Shown: positions 26,364-35,002 of the stretch, in pieces
Layout: each line of letters starts with the position of its first letter
Position numbering within the stretch: the stretch's first letter is position 1
Assembly (NCBI GenBank): GCA_945952045.1
Contig: CAMFHE010000036.1
Coordinates: 1-50,505 of the forward strand
DNA: 50,505 bases
DNA from: an uncultured Rhizobium sp.
GTDB lineage: Bacteria; Pseudomonadota; Alphaproteobacteria; Rhizobiales; Rhizobiaceae
Direction: 5' to 3'
Notes under the pieces: model-generated
Seen by the model: only the letters and a program-made list of their open reading frames with translations
The model's database searches: none
What the model was told of the DNA's origin: nothing
Program-made: the position numbers and the translations under genes

Positions 26364-26449
26364 AACTTTATTAAAGCGCAAGCGTCACAGATTGGCCATG
26401 GATCGGCGGCAAAGGCCGGTCTCCCAAGAAGAACAAGGGGATCCCTCAT

Positions 26450-27097
26450 ATGTCCGGCATCCAGAGCGAGAATGCCCCCAGCGGCGCCGAAAAGGCGCAT
26501 CCGATGCTCAAGCTGGCGCTGGAGCTCGGGCCGTTGCTCGTCTTCTTCTTCGCCAATCTGCGCGGCGAATGGCTGGTGCAGAAATTCCCGGCGCTGGCCA
26601 CGCTCGGCGGGCCTCTGCTGGTGGCGACCGGCCTGTTCATGGTGGCGACGGTGACATCGCTGGTCGTCTCGCGCATCGTCTTCAAGCATCTGCCGATCAT
26701 GCCCTTCGTGTCCGGCGTCGTCGTGCTCGTCTTCGGTTCGCTGTCGATCTGGCTGCAGGACGACACCTTCATCAAGATGAAGCCGACCATCGTCAACACG
26801 CTGTTCGGCGTCGTGCTGCTCGGTGGGCTGCTCTTCGGCCGCTCGTTGCTGGGTTATGTCTTCAACGCCGCCTTCCAGCTCGACGATCTCGGCTGGAAGA
26901 AGCTGACCTTGCGCTGGGGCGTGTTCTTCCTGTTCCTCGCCATCATCAACGAAGTGGTCTGGCGCAACTTCTCCGATGCCGTCTGGGTGAACTTCAAGGT
27001 CTGGGGCACGATGCCCATCACCATCCTGTTCACGCTGGCGCAGATGCCCCTGATCATGCGCCATTCGGTGAACACGGAAGCCGACGGCAAGGCCTGA
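26450..27097 (+). CDS. yciB: Inner-membrane septation-associated protein (YciB/IspZ family)
   Basis: Polytopic inner-membrane protein (215 residues, about five to six helices) of the intracellular septation A family, linked to cell-envelope and division phenotypes. Recognisable segments are [47 protein letters not shown] and [30 protein letters not shown], all characteristic. It follows ftsY by 86 bp with its own ribosome site (AAGGGG). The name IspZ is sometimes used; it is not an isoprenoid enzyme. Confidence 0.93.
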   Translation: MSGIQSENAPSGAEKAHPMLKLALELGPLLVFFFANLRGEWLVQKFPALATLGGPLLVATGLFMVATVTSLVVSRIVFKHLPIMPFVSGVVVLVFGSLSIWLQDDTFIKMKPTIVNTLFGVVLLGGLLFGRSLLGYVFNAAFQLDDLGWKKLTLRWGVFFLFLAIINEVVWRNFSDAVWVNFKVWGTMPITILFTLAQMPLIMRHSVNTEADGKA

Positions 27098-27184
27098 GCC
27101 TTTTCTCAATCACCTGCGTAAAAATAGTTCGTGCATTTCCCGGCGATGCTTTCTACAGCAGGAGAAGGGCTGCGGGGAACTCTC

Positions 27185-27925
27185 ATGACGGTTGAGGCTT
27201 TGGTCATCCATCTGGCGCGGGCGACGGCGCGAAAGCCGCATGTGGAGCGGCTGAAGGCCGAATTGCCGCTGCCGATTACCGTCGTCGATGCCGTCGATGC
27301 GACCAAGGTCAGCGAGGGCGAACTCTTCGCCCCCTATGCGCGGCGGCTGCATGGCCCGACCTATTTCCTGTCGATGACCAAGGCGGAAATCGCCTGTTTC
27401 CTCTCCCATCGCCGCGCCTGGCAGACCATCCTCGACCGCAATCTCGATGCGGCGCTGATCCTCGAAGACGATGCCGGGCCGACCGAAGGGTTCGGGCCGG
27501 CGCTCGATCTGGCGCTCGCCCATATCGACAAGCAGGGTTTCATCCGTTTTCCGATTCCGCGTTCGGTTGAGACCGGCACGCAGATTGCCGTGAACGGCAA
27601 TGCAAGCCTCATCAAGCCCGACACGATCGCGCTCGGCATGGTGGCGCAGCTCGTCAGTCGTCAGGCGGCCCAAAAGCTTCTGAAGGCGACGGAGCGCTTC
27701 GACCGGCCGATCGACGTCGTGATGCAGATGCCTTGGGTGACGGGCGTCTTCGCCCGCTCCATCGTGCCCTCCGTCGTTGCCGAAATCTCCGCCGATCTCG
27801 GCGGCACCACGCTGCATCGCAAGGGCGAGCCGGCGCTGGCGAAGTTGCGCCGCGAGATCCTGCGGCCGATATATCGCGCGCGGATCGCCCTGCGTTCACG
27901 TTTCTTCAATCGCGAACCAGCATGA
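27185..27925 (+). CDS. Glycosyltransferase family 25 (LPS-type)
   Basis: A 246-residue protein of the LgtB/LgtE-like family 25, which transfers sugars such as galactose in lipooligosaccharide synthesis. Typical parts are the N-terminal VIHLARATARKPHVE, LSMTKAEIACFLSHRRAWQTIL, and the acidic LILEDDA that holds the nucleotide-sugar metal. ATG 27185 has GGGGAA ahead; the GTG at 27131 is less likely. The stop overlaps the next gene (ATGA), tying it to a polysaccharide deacetylase, so both probably act on a surface glycan. Confidence 0.85.
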   Translation: MTVEALVIHLARATARKPHVERLKAELPLPITVVDAVDATKVSEGELFAPYARRLHGPTYFLSMTKAEIACFLSHRRAWQTILDRNLDAALILEDDAGPTEGFGPALDLALAHIDKQGFIRFPIPRSVETGTQIAVNGNASLIKPDTIALGMVAQLVSRQAAQKLLKATERFDRPIDVVMQMPWVTGVFARSIVPSVVAEISADLGGTTLHRKGEPALAKLRREILRPIYRARIALRSRFFNREPA

Positions 27926-28629
27926 GCGGACGCTTCCCGATCCTGATGTATCACCAGATCGGGCCGCCGCCGCCGCGCGGTGTGCCGGGGCGCAGCCTGA
28001 CGGTCCCAACGGCGGATTTTGCGGCGCAGATGCGCTGGCTGAAGCGGCTCGGCTATCGCGGCATGTCGATGCGCGACCTGATGCCCTATCTGACGGGTGA
28101 AAAGCAGGGCAAGGCGGTCGGCATCACCTTCGACGACGGCTTTCGCAATGTGCATGCCAACGCGATGCCGGTTCTCGCCGATGTCGGTTTCACCGCCACC
28201 AATTATTTCGTTTCCCGCCAGATCGGCGGCTCGAATGTCTGGGATCGGGACAAGGGCATTCCGGCGGCGGAGTGCATGTCGGAGAAGGAGCTTCTCGACT
28301 GGCAGGCGGCGGGGCACGAAGTCGGCGCCCATACGCTCAACCATCCGCGCCTGACCGAGATTTCAGCCGATGCGGCGGCGCGCGAGATCGTCGATGTGCG
28401 GGCGGAACTGGAGGCGATCTGCGGACGGGCGGTCGAGGCTTTCTGCTATCCGCATGGGGCGGTCGATGCGCCGATCCGCCGGCTGGTCGCCGAGGGCGGC
28501 TATACCAATGCCACAACGACCGTGAAGGGGCGCGCGCAAAAGAGCGACGATCCGCTGCTCTTGCCGCGGATCACCGTGCGGCGCGGCCATCCCTGGCCGC
28601 TGCTCTTGTTGAAGTGTTTGACGGCTTAA
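27922..28629 (+). CDS. Polysaccharide deacetylase family protein
   Basis: A 235-residue NodB-homology (CE4-type) protein. Seen: ILMYHQIG at the start, the metal and catalytic motif TFDDGF (about residue 70), the second metal motif in HTLNHP (about 140) and a C-terminal CYPHG. No signal peptide is evident. It is translationally coupled to the family-25 glycosyltransferase and ends immediately before repeat copy 2. Peptidoglycan or surface polysaccharide N-deacetylation is the likely reaction type; the substrate is unknown. Confidence 0.87.
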   Translation: MSGRFPILMYHQIGPPPPRGVPGRSLTVPTADFAAQMRWLKRLGYRGMSMRDLMPYLTGEKQGKAVGITFDDGFRNVHANAMPVLADVGFTATNYFVSRQIGGSNVWDRDKGIPAAECMSEKELLDWQAAGHEVGAHTLNHPRLTEISADAAAREIVDVRAELEAICGRAVEAFCYPHGAVDAPIRRLVAEGGYTNATTTVKGRAQKSDDPLLLPRITVRRGHPWPLLLLKCLTA

Positions 28630-28630
28630 A

Positions 28631-28690
28631 GCATTTCCAGGAAAAGTGGATACCGGTTTTCCGTCCGGAAATGCGCCAAACCAAGAGTTA
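28631..28690. repeat. Dispersed palindromic repeat, copy 2
   Basis: The core 28631-28674 (44 bp) is the reverse complement of copy 1 with only a few changes: ends GCATTTCCAGG and CCGGAAATGC, inner blocks GGAAAAG and CGGTTTTCC. It fills the gap between two convergent genes, starting 1 bp after the deacetylase stop and running up to the queuosine-transporter stop. The stem could act as a bidirectional 3'-end element. Confidence 0.75.
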
Positions 28691-29323
28691 GCTTGCGCGG
28701 GCGGGCTGCATCGGCTTCAGCACGCTCATCAGCGCCCCATAGGGCAGCAGCATGATGAGGCCGACCAGCAGCTTGACCGAGAAATCGCCGATGGCCCAGG
28801 AAATCCAGCGCGGGGCTTCCGCCGAGAGCACACCGAGGATGGGCGCGGCTTCGAGCGCGAAGGGATCGTTCGGGCCGAAGATCGCGAAGGTCGCGGCAAA
28901 GGCGAAAGAGAAGAAGATCGCGGTATCCAGCGCCGAGCCGATCAGCGAACCGAACAGCGGCGCGCGCCACCAGGCCTGACGGCGCAGGCGGTTGAACACG
29001 GCGATATCCAGGAGCTGGCCGAGCAGATAGGCCGAACCCGAGGCGATGGCGATGCGCGGCTGCGCGGTGACGAAGGAAAGCGCCACGCCGACGACGAAAC
29101 CGGCGAAAACCACCTTGCGGGCGGTCGAAGCGCCGAACTGGCGGTTTGTCAGGTCGGTGATCAGGAAGGCGACGGGATAGGTGAAAGCGCCCCAGGTCAG
29201 GAGATCGCCGAGCGCGATTCCGAACAGATTTCCCGACAGCGGAAACTGCACGAGGAAATTCGAGGCGACGACGACGAGTGTCATCAGGACTGTGTAGATC
29301 AGGAAATAGCGTGTCTTCAGCAT
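28688..29323 (-). CDS. yhhQ: Queuosine precursor transporter (VUT family, YhhQ-like)
   Basis: Inner-membrane importer of 211 residues with about six helices, belonging to the VUT/YhhQ family that takes up queuosine precursors (preQ0, preQ1 or queuine). Characteristic segments are ALGDLLTWGAFTYPVAFLITDLTNRQFG and IASGSAYLLGQLLDIAVFNRLR...WWRAPLFGSLIGSALDTAIFF. The ATG at 29323 is covered by a preQ1-I-like pseudoknot (listed separately), and no other strong ribosome site is visible, matching ligand-controlled translation. It lies downstream of rpmB beyond that gene's terminator. Confidence 0.9.
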   Translation of the reverse strand: MLKTRYFLIYTVLMTLVVVASNFLVQFPLSGNLFGIALGDLLTWGAFTYPVAFLITDLTNRQFGASTARKVVFAGFVVGVALSFVTAQPRIAIASGSAYLLGQLLDIAVFNRLRRQAWWRAPLFGSLIGSALDTAIFFSFAFAATFAIFGPNDPFALEAAPILGVLSAEAPRWISWAIGDFSVKLLVGLIMLLPYGALMSVLKPMQPARAS

Positions 29324-29349
29324 TTTTTTATCCTGGGTGATGCCACCAG
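29319..29349 (-). promoter_or_regulatory. Candidate preQ1-I-type riboswitch at the start of the queuosine-precursor transporter
   Basis: On the mRNA: P1 is CUGG (plus 29349-29346) with CCAG (29336-29333); a C precedes the second strand as in the preQ1 pocket; an A-rich linker AUAAAAAA follows; and loop bases GGCAU (29344-29340) can pair with AUGCU (29323-29319), which is the start codon plus two bases. This matches the compact H-type pseudoknot of preQ1-I riboswitches, in front of a transporter for queuosine precursors. P1 is only 4 bp, so this needs a covariance test. Confidence 0.45.
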
Positions 29350-29362
29350 TTGGAGGGATGTG

Positions 29363-29385
29363 GCAATTCCAGTAGCTGGAATTGC
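29363..29385 (-). repeat. Perfect 10-bp hairpin in the transporter leader
   Basis: GCAATTCCAG and CTGGAATTGC enclose a 3-nt loop. It lies 14 bp upstream of the riboswitch-like element on the RNA. Another stem (GAGAGCG / CGCTCTC, 29399-29418) lies further upstream. Possible RNA structure or a protein operator. Confidence 0.45.
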
Positions 29386-29426
29386 GATGGAACGGAAGGA
29401 GAGCGTTTCAGCGCTCTCGCCAGACA

Positions 29427-29462
29427 AGCAAAAGGCTTGTCCGGGGTTGCCGGCAAGCCTTT
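29427..29462 (-). terminator. Rho-independent terminator after rpmB
   Basis: Minus strand: AAAGGCTTG (plus 29462-29454) pairs with CAAGCCTTT (29439-29431) around a GC-rich loop, followed by a T-rich stretch. It starts about 35 bp after the rpmB stop. Confidence 0.7.
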
Positions 29463-29496
29463 GATGCCCGTATGAATTTTGAGACGCTACCTGAAA

Positions 29497-29799
29497 TCAG
29501 GCAGCGGCAGCAGCGGCTTCAGCCGACTTCTTGGCGATCTGGCGGCGCAGCAGACGAGCGCGCATGCTCAGTTCGTTCTCATGGGCCTTCAGCAGGAATG
29601 CGTCGAGACCGCCGCGATGCTCGACCGAACGCAGGGCAGCTGCGGAAACGCGCAGACGGAAGCGCTGGCCGAGAGCGTCGGAGATCAGCGTAACGTTGCA
29701 CAGATTCGGAAGGAAGCGGCGCTTGGTCTTGTTGTTGGCGTGGCTGACGTTGTTGCCAACCTGGACGCCCTTGCCCGTCAATTCGCATACACGCGACAT
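29497..29799 (-). CDS. rpmB: Large ribosomal subunit protein bL28
   Basis: Ribosomal protein L28, 100 residues. The first 80 match the family ([44 protein letters not shown]...), and an extra tail ends in [11 protein letters not shown], like the tails of L19 and S16 in this window. The ATG at 29799 gives the standard N-terminus; the frame extends upstream but without support. A strong promoter (29893-29921) and a terminator (29427-29462) make it a single-gene unit. Confidence 0.96.
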   Translation of the reverse strand: MSRVCELTGKGVQVGNNVSHANNKTKRRFLPNLCNVTLISDALGQRFRLRVSAAALRSVEHRGGLDAFLLKAHENELSMRARLLRRQIAKKSAEAAAAAA

Positions 29800-29892
29800 G
29801 GTACCACCTATTGTTTTTCTTCGCCAAAGAGAGACCACATTCCGGCAATGCCGGCGAGGCAATCCAATTGGCCATGATTGGAAAGTCGCGGT

Positions 29893-29921
29893 TCTATAGT
29901 CACAGGCGGCGCGCGCGTCAA
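29893..29921 (-). promoter_or_regulatory. Promoter for rpmB
   Basis: Minus strand: TTGACG (plus 29921-29916), 17-nt GC-rich spacer, TATAGA (29898-29893). Both hexamers are five of six consensus with ideal spacing, as expected for a ribosomal protein gene. The start would be near 29886, giving a leader of about 87 nt. Confidence 0.7.
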
Positions 29922-30039
29922 GCCAAACCTGGCTTTTCGTGATCTTTCTGTCAAAAAGCTGCTGTTTTCTTTGGCTAGCACAAGGCCTATAAGCGGTCGG
30001 AATACCGCATTTTGCGTCCCGTGTTCAAGGAATCGGTGC

Positions 30040-30816
30040 ATGGCATTGAAGGCCGTCGGTTATATGGGTTTGGCACTGGCGCTGGCGTTTCCCGCCGCTG
30101 GCCGGGCGGCGGAGCAGCGCCACAGGACGGATTACAGCATCGCGCTTGCCGGGCTGCCGATTGCGCGCGCGTCCTTCTCGACAGTCATGAACAGCCGCCG
30201 CTACACGATATCAGGCGATATCCAGTCGGCGGGGCTGGCCGATCTGGTGACGAATATTTCGGCAAAGACCTCGGTGCGCGGCACCATGGGCCGCGACCGG
30301 CTGCATGCCGACAATTATCTGCTCGATTACACAAACGGCAAGCGCCAGCGCCTTTACGAGGTGGATTTCCGCAACGGCAATGTCGTTTCCACCGCCATCC
30401 GGCCGCAGCCGAAGCGCGATCCCGACACCTGGATCCCGGTCTCGGCACGGGATCTGCGCGCCGTTCTCGATCCGATTTCCGGCCTGATCTTCCCGGCCAA
30501 ATCGCGCGTCTGCCCGCAGACCCTGCCGATCTATGACGGCGAGTCGCGCATGGATCTGGTTCTCTCCTCCAAGGGCGAAAAACCGTTCTCCACCAAGGGT
30601 TTTGCCGGCGATACGCTGGTCTGCGGCGTGCGCTACATCCCCAAATCCGGCTATCGCAAGGGGCGCAAGGATATCGACTATCTGCGCGGTTCCAAGGCCA
30701 TGGAGATATGGTTCGCCAAGGCGGAAGGCGTCAACGTCTATGCGCCCGTCTATGTCAAGATCCCGACGCAATACGGGACGCTGACGATTTCGGCCGTTCG
30801 CTTCGGCGGCGGCTGA
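30040..30816 (+). CDS. DUF3108 family exported protein
   Basis: A 258-residue protein with a signal peptide (about 1-23, GYMGLALALAFPAAGRAAEQ). The mature part is beta-rich with the DUF3108 pattern: DYSIALAGLPIARASFSTVMNSRRYTISGDIQSAGLADLV, later YDVDFRNG-like and a C-terminal VNVYAPVYVKIPTQYGTLTISAVRF. It is probably periplasmic; no biochemical role is known. The ATG at 30040 has AAGGA about 9 nt upstream. It is divergent from rpmB and convergent, with a 3-bp gap, to the cupin gene. Confidence 0.8.
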   Translation: MALKAVGYMGLALALAFPAAGRAAEQRHRTDYSIALAGLPIARASFSTVMNSRRYTISGDIQSAGLADLVTNISAKTSVRGTMGRDRLHADNYLLDYTNGKRQRLYEVDFRNGNVVSTAIRPQPKRDPDTWIPVSARDLRAVLDPISGLIFPAKSRVCPQTLPIYDGESRMDLVLSSKGEKPFSTKGFAGDTLVCGVRYIPKSGYRKGRKDIDYLRGSKAMEIWFAKAEGVNVYAPVYVKIPTQYGTLTISAVRFGGG

Positions 30817-30819
30817 AGG

Positions 30820-31245
30820 TTACGGCAGTCCCGGCATCCAGCCGGGCGGGGCGAGCTCGAACACCGAGAAATCGAAACCGGGCGAGACGGTGCAGCCGAC
30901 CAGCGTGAAGGCGCCGTTGGAATGCGCAGCCTGCCACCAGCCGGCCGGCACGATGGCCTGCGGCCGCTCGCCCGAGAGGATGTCCGGACCCAAAACGACG
31001 GTTTCGACGATCAGCCCGTCATTGGAACGCTCCAGCGTCAGCGGCGCGCCGGCATAATAGTGCCAGATCTCGACCGCGTCCGTGACCCGGTGCCAGGCGG
31101 ATTTCTGCCCGGCTTCCAGCAGATAATAGATCGCCGTCGAATGGCCGCGCGGCGCGCCGGCGACATCGCGGAATGTCTGCGCATACCAGCCGCCCTCCGG
31201 ATGCGGCTGCATGGACAGCGCGGCGACGATCTCTTCTGCTCTCAT
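30820..31245 (-). CDS. DUF985 cupin-domain protein
   Basis: A 141-residue cupin of the DUF985/YML079-like type: MQPHPEGGWYAQTFRD, AIYYLLEAGQKSAWHRVTDAVEIWHYYAGAPLTL, IVPAGWWQAAHSNGAFTLVGCTVSPGFDF. It is probably a small metal- or sugar-binding fold; the activity is unproven. Its ATG at 31245 overlaps the gloB stop (TGATG), so it is coupled to gloB. Confidence 0.85.
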   Translation of the reverse strand: MRAEEIVAALSMQPHPEGGWYAQTFRDVAGAPRGHSTAIYYLLEAGQKSAWHRVTDAVEIWHYYAGAPLTLERSNDGLIVETVVLGPDILSGERPQAIVPAGWWQAAHSNGAFTLVGCTVSPGFDFSVFELAPPGWMPGLP

Positions 31246-32018
31246 CAGAAATTGTCCTTGCGTTTGCGGATTTCGGCGAAGACGTCTTCGTTGCTGCGCG
31301 TTTCCATCAGCAGGTTGCGGCGGATGGCGGGGTCGGCGGCGCGCAGGAAGGGGTTGGTTTCCTTTTCCAGCCACAGCATGGTCGGAATTGTGAAGCGCCC
31401 TTCGGCGCGCGCGGCCTCGATTTCGGCGGCGCGCGCCTGCAGCCTTTCATTGTCGGGGTCGATGCTGAGTGCGAAACGCGCGTTGGACAGCGTGTATTCA
31501 TGGCCGAAATAGATCGCCGTCTCGTCCGGCAGCACGGCGAGTTTCTGCAGCGAATGCCACATGTCGGCCGCCGGCCGCTCGAACAGCCGCCCGCAACCCA
31601 GCGCAAACAGCGTATCGGCGGCAAAGAGCAGCTTGTCGTCGGGGAAATGGTAGCAGATATGGCCGGCGGTGTGGCCCGGCGTCAGGATGACATCGACCGT
31701 ATGGTCGCCGAATTCGAAGCTGTCGCCATCGTTCACCGCCTTGTCGAGCCCGGGAATGGCGACCGCCTCGTCGCGCGGACCGATGATCTGCAGGCCATAA
31801 CGCTCCTTCAGCGCCAGATTGGCCTCGACATGGTCGGTATGATGATGCGTTGTGAGGATATGGGTGAGCTTCCAGCCGTTGCGGGTGGCGGCATCGACGA
31901 TCGGGCCCTCTTCGGGTGCGTCGATGCTGGCCGTCAGGCCGCTTTCCGGGTCATGCACGAGAACGCCGAAATTATCGGTGCGGCAAAGGAAGACGTCGAT
32001 CTGCAAAGGCTTCATCAT
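31245..32018 (-). CDS. gloB: Hydroxyacylglutathione hydrolase (glyoxalase II)
   Basis: Zn-dependent hydrolase of S-lactoylglutathione to lactate and glutathione, the second step of methylglyoxal detoxification. The 257 residues (ATG at 32018; a second ATG directly follows) have the metal motif THHHTDH near 57-63, HTAGH, FAADTLF and the C-terminal GloB domain ([25 protein letters not shown]). It starts 83 bp from the divergent methyltransferase gene. Confidence 0.94.
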   Translation of the reverse strand: MMKPLQIDVFLCRTDNFGVLVHDPESGLTASIDAPEEGPIVDAATRNGWKLTHILTTHHHTDHVEANLALKERYGLQIIGPRDEAVAIPGLDKAVNDGDSFEFGDHTVDVILTPGHTAGHICYHFPDDKLLFAADTLFALGCGRLFERPAADMWHSLQKLAVLPDETAIYFGHEYTLSNARFALSIDPDNERLQARAAEIEAARAEGRFTIPTMLWLEKETNPFLRAADPAIRRNLLMETRSNEDVFAEIRKRKDNF

Positions 32019-32101
32019 TTCAATCCGGGCTGAAAGGTGGTTGTCCGAAATGTAGGCGTTTCGGCCTTGAAGTCCATCCGGCCGCTGATAACATTCAGGC
32101 A

Positions 32102-32845
32102 ATGTATGCTGACATTGTCGACCTGCGCCAGTTTTATCATTCCGAACTCGGGCGCCGCGCCGAACAGGCGATTTCCGCAAGCCTTGCGACGCTCTGGCAG
32201 AAGCTGCCGCAGGAGCGGCTGGTGGGGCTCGGCTATGCCGTGCCCTTCCTCGAGCGTTTCAAGGCAGAGACGGAGCGCACCTTCGCCTTCATGCCGGCGG
32301 GGCAGGGCGCGGTGAACTGGCCGGTCGGGGCACTGTCCTCGACGGCGCTGGTGTTCGACGAGGAATTGCCGCTGCCGGATTCCTCTATCGACCGCATCCT
32401 GATGGTGCATTCGCTGGAATTCGCCGAAAATCCGCGTGAAACGCTGAAGGAACAATGGCGGGTGCTGGCGCCGGGCGGACGCCTCGTCATCGTCGTGCCG
32501 AACCGGCGCGGCGTCTGGGCGCGCATGGACAATACCCCCTTCGGCTCCGGCCGACCCTATTCGCGCCGACAGCTGACCGAGCTTTTGCGCGAAACCAATT
32601 TTACCCCCGGCACGACGGCGGAAGCGCTGTTCTTCCCGCCATCGCGGGTTCGCGCGATTCTCAAGCTGCGCACGGCGTTCGAGCGGGTGGGCAAGGCGCT
32701 GTGGCCTGCCTTTTCCGGGGTGATTATCGTCGAGGCCCAGAAGCGGCTCTACCAGGGCCTGCCGGTGACGGCGCGCGCCTCGCGGCGTGTCTTCGTGCCC
32801 GTGCTCGCGCCGAAGGGCGTGCCGAGCATCCGCGATCCCGTGTGA
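32102..32845 (+). CDS. Class I SAM-dependent methyltransferase
   Basis: A 247-residue methyltransferase of type 11: a weakly conserved SAM-binding N-terminus, then [51 protein letters not shown], typical of motifs II and III. The glycine-rich motif I is not obvious. Substrate unknown. ATG 32102 matches the expected start; the frame is open further upstream across gloB's 5' end. Divergent arrangement with gloB is the only contextual hint. Confidence 0.83.
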   Translation: MYADIVDLRQFYHSELGRRAEQAISASLATLWQKLPQERLVGLGYAVPFLERFKAETERTFAFMPAGQGAVNWPVGALSSTALVFDEELPLPDSSIDRILMVHSLEFAENPRETLKEQWRVLAPGGRLVIVVPNRRGVWARMDNTPFGSGRPYSRRQLTELLRETNFTPGTTAEALFFPPSRVRAILKLRTAFERVGKALWPAFSGVIIVEAQKRLYQGLPVTARASRRVFVPVLAPKGVPSIRDPV

Positions 32846-32930
32846 TGATCATCGGCGCTGACCGTTTGCGTCGATGCGCCGTACTCGACAAACGCGAAAG
32901 AGGACGATAATCCCGATGGCGTTTTCCTTA

Positions 32931-32949
32931 AACGGACCTTGGGTCCGTT
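32931..32949 (+). repeat. Hairpin in the hisC leader
   Basis: AACGGACC and GGTCCGTT form a perfect 8-bp stem with a 3-nt loop, 7 bp ahead of the GAGG ribosome site of hisC, and are followed by CCTT rather than a clean T-run. It may be an attenuator or a terminator for the upstream methyltransferase. Confidence 0.4.
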
Positions 32950-32967
32950 CCTTGCGAGGTCGAGCCG

Positions 32968-34068
32968 ATGAGCACTGAGATGAATGAGCCAGTTCCGCGT
33001 CCGGGCATTCTGGATATCGCCGCTTATGTGCCGGGCAAGGAACATGCGCCGGGCGTGGCTCGCGTCTACAAGCTCTCCTCGAACGAAACGCCGCTGGGGC
33101 CGAGCCCGAAGGCGTTGGAAGCCTTCCGCAACGCCGCATCGCAGCTTGAGCGCTACCCGGACGGTCAGGCCATGGAACTGCGCGAGGCGATTGCCGCGAC
33201 CTATGGCCTGAACGCCGCCAACATCCTGTGCGGCAACGGTTCCGACGAGTTGCTCGGCCTCCTCTGCCACACCTATCTCGGCGCCGGCGACGAGGCCATC
33301 ATCACCGAGCACGGTTTTCTCGTCTACAAGATCCAGATCAAGGCGGCGGGTGCCACGCCTGTGACGGTCAAGGAGCAGGATGCCCGCGTCGATGTCGATG
33401 CCATCCTCGCCGCCGTCACGCCGAAGACCAAGATGGTGTTCATCGCCAATCCCGGCAATCCGACCGGCACCTATGTTCCGGTGACCGAAATCCGCCGCCT
33501 GCAGGCGGCGCTGCCCGGCCATGTCATACTGGTGCTGGATGCGGCCTATGCCGAATACGTCAAGCGCAACGATTACGAAGCCGGCGTCGAACTGGTCTCG
33601 GGCAGCCGCAACGTGGTGATGACCCGCACCTTCTCCAAGGTGCATGGGCTGGCCGCGCTGCGCATCGGCTGGGTCTATGCGCCGGCCGCCATCATCGACG
33701 CGTTGAACCGCGTTCGTGGGCCGTTCAACCTCAATGCGCCCGCGATTGCCGCCGGCGCTGCGGCTATCCGCGACCAGGCCTTCATGGCCAATGCCGTCGC
33801 CTTCAACGCCGAATGGATCGAAAAGCTGACGCATGCCTTCGAAGGGCTGGGGCTGAAGGTCACGCCGTCGGTCACCAATTTCGTGCTGATCCATTTCCCC
33901 GATGTCGATGGCAAGCGCGCCGCCGATGCCGACGAGTTCCTGACCCAGCGCGGCTATATCCTGCGCGCCGTGCGCGCCTATGGTTTCCAGAATTCCCTGC
34001 GCATGAGCGTCGGGCCTGAGGAAGCCAATACCGGCGTCATCGAGGCTCTGCGCGAGTTTCTGGCATGA
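32968..34068 (+). CDS. hisC: Histidinol-phosphate/aromatic aminotransferase
   Basis: PLP-dependent class I/II aminotransferase, 366 residues. Seen: [49 protein letters not shown], the PLP lysine in [17 protein letters not shown] (about 220) and the substrate Arg in SLRMSVG near the C-terminus. HisC acts in histidine synthesis; because it is followed directly by a TyrC-like dehydrogenase (4-bp overlap), this copy may mainly transaminate prephenate or hydroxyphenylpyruvate for Tyr/Phe synthesis. Sequence alone does not separate the two roles. Confidence 0.92.
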   Translation: MSTEMNEPVPRPGILDIAAYVPGKEHAPGVARVYKLSSNETPLGPSPKALEAFRNAASQLERYPDGQAMELREAIAATYGLNAANILCGNGSDELLGLLCHTYLGAGDEAIITEHGFLVYKIQIKAAGATPVTVKEQDARVDVDAILAAVTPKTKMVFIANPGNPTGTYVPVTEIRRLQAALPGHVILVLDAAYAEYVKRNDYEAGVELVSGSRNVVMTRTFSKVHGLAALRIGWVYAPAAIIDALNRVRGPFNLNAPAIAAGAAAIRDQAFMANAVAFNAEWIEKLTHAFEGLGLKVTPSVTNFVLIHFPDVDGKRAADADEFLTQRGYILRAVRAYGFQNSLRMSVGPEEANTGVIEALREFLA

Positions 34069-34988
34069 GCATCCAGTTCGAACGCGTCGCGCTCATCGGC
34101 ATCGGCCTGATCGGCGGCTCGATTGCCCGCGATATCGCCGCACTCGGGCTGGCAAAGCATGTCGTCGTGTCCAGCCGTAGCGCGGAGACGCTGAAGCGTG
34201 CCGAAGAATTGGGGCTCGGCACTGAATATGTCGCGGACGCCGCGGAGGCCGTCAAGGATGCCGATCTGGTGATCGTCTCGGTGCCGGTCGGCGCATCGGG
34301 CACGGTCGCCGAGCAGATCGCCGGCAGCCTGAAGCCCGGCGCCATCGTTACCGATGTCGGTTCGACCAAGGCGTCGGTCATCGCGCAGATGCAGCCGTTC
34401 ATGCCGCCGCATGTGCATTTCATTCCCGGCCACCCGATTGCGGGTACGGAAAAATCCGGCCCCGATGCCGGTTTCACCGGTCTGTTCGAGGGGCGCTGGT
34501 GCATTCTGACGCCGCTGCCGGACACCGATCCGGTCGCACTCGCCAAGCTGAAGACCTTCTGGGAAACGCTGGGCTCGCGCGTCGACGAGATGGATCCGCC
34601 CCATCACGACAAGGTGCTGGCCATCGTCTCGCACCTGCCGCACATCATCGCCTACAACATCGTCGGCACCGCCGACGATCTGGAAACGGTCACGGAATCG
34701 GAAGTCATCAAATATTCAGCGTCGGGTTTTCGCGATTTCACGCGTCTCGCCGCCTCCGACCCAACCATGTGGCGCGACGTCTGCCTGCACAACAAGGATG
34801 CGATCCTGGAAATGCTGGCGCGCTTTTCCGAGGATCTGGCCTATCTGCAGCGGGCGATCCGCTGGGGCGAGGGCGACAAGCTGTTCGATCTCTTCACCCG
34901 CACCCGCGCGATCCGCCGTTCGATCGTTCAGGCGGGCCAGGATGTCGACGCGCCCGACTTCGGTCGCCACGCGCTGGATAAGAAGTAA
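34065..34988 (+). CDS. tyrC: Prephenate/arogenate (cyclohexadienyl) dehydrogenase
   Basis: NAD-dependent oxidative decarboxylation of prephenate and/or arogenate on the tyrosine branch. The 307 residues open with the Rossmann motif [14 protein letters not shown] (about 12-25) and contain [12 protein letters not shown] (about 125-135), [21 protein letters not shown] and the C-terminal dimerisation helices. No fused chorismate mutase is present; a separate one lies at 19.5 kb. Overlaps hisC by 4 bp and is convergent, with a 14-bp gap, to the DUF2125 gene. Confidence 0.93.
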   Translation: MSIQFERVALIGIGLIGGSIARDIAALGLAKHVVVSSRSAETLKRAEELGLGTEYVADAAEAVKDADLVIVSVPVGASGTVAEQIAGSLKPGAIVTDVGSTKASVIAQMQPFMPPHVHFIPGHPIAGTEKSGPDAGFTGLFEGRWCILTPLPDTDPVALAKLKTFWETLGSRVDEMDPPHHDKVLAIVSHLPHIIAYNIVGTADDLETVTESEVIKYSASGFRDFTRLAASDPTMWRDVCLHNKDAILEMLARFSEDLAYLQRAIRWGEGDKLFDLFTRTRAIRRSIVQAGQDVDAPDFGRHALDKK

Positions 34989-35002
34989 CTTACTGCCGCC
35001 TT

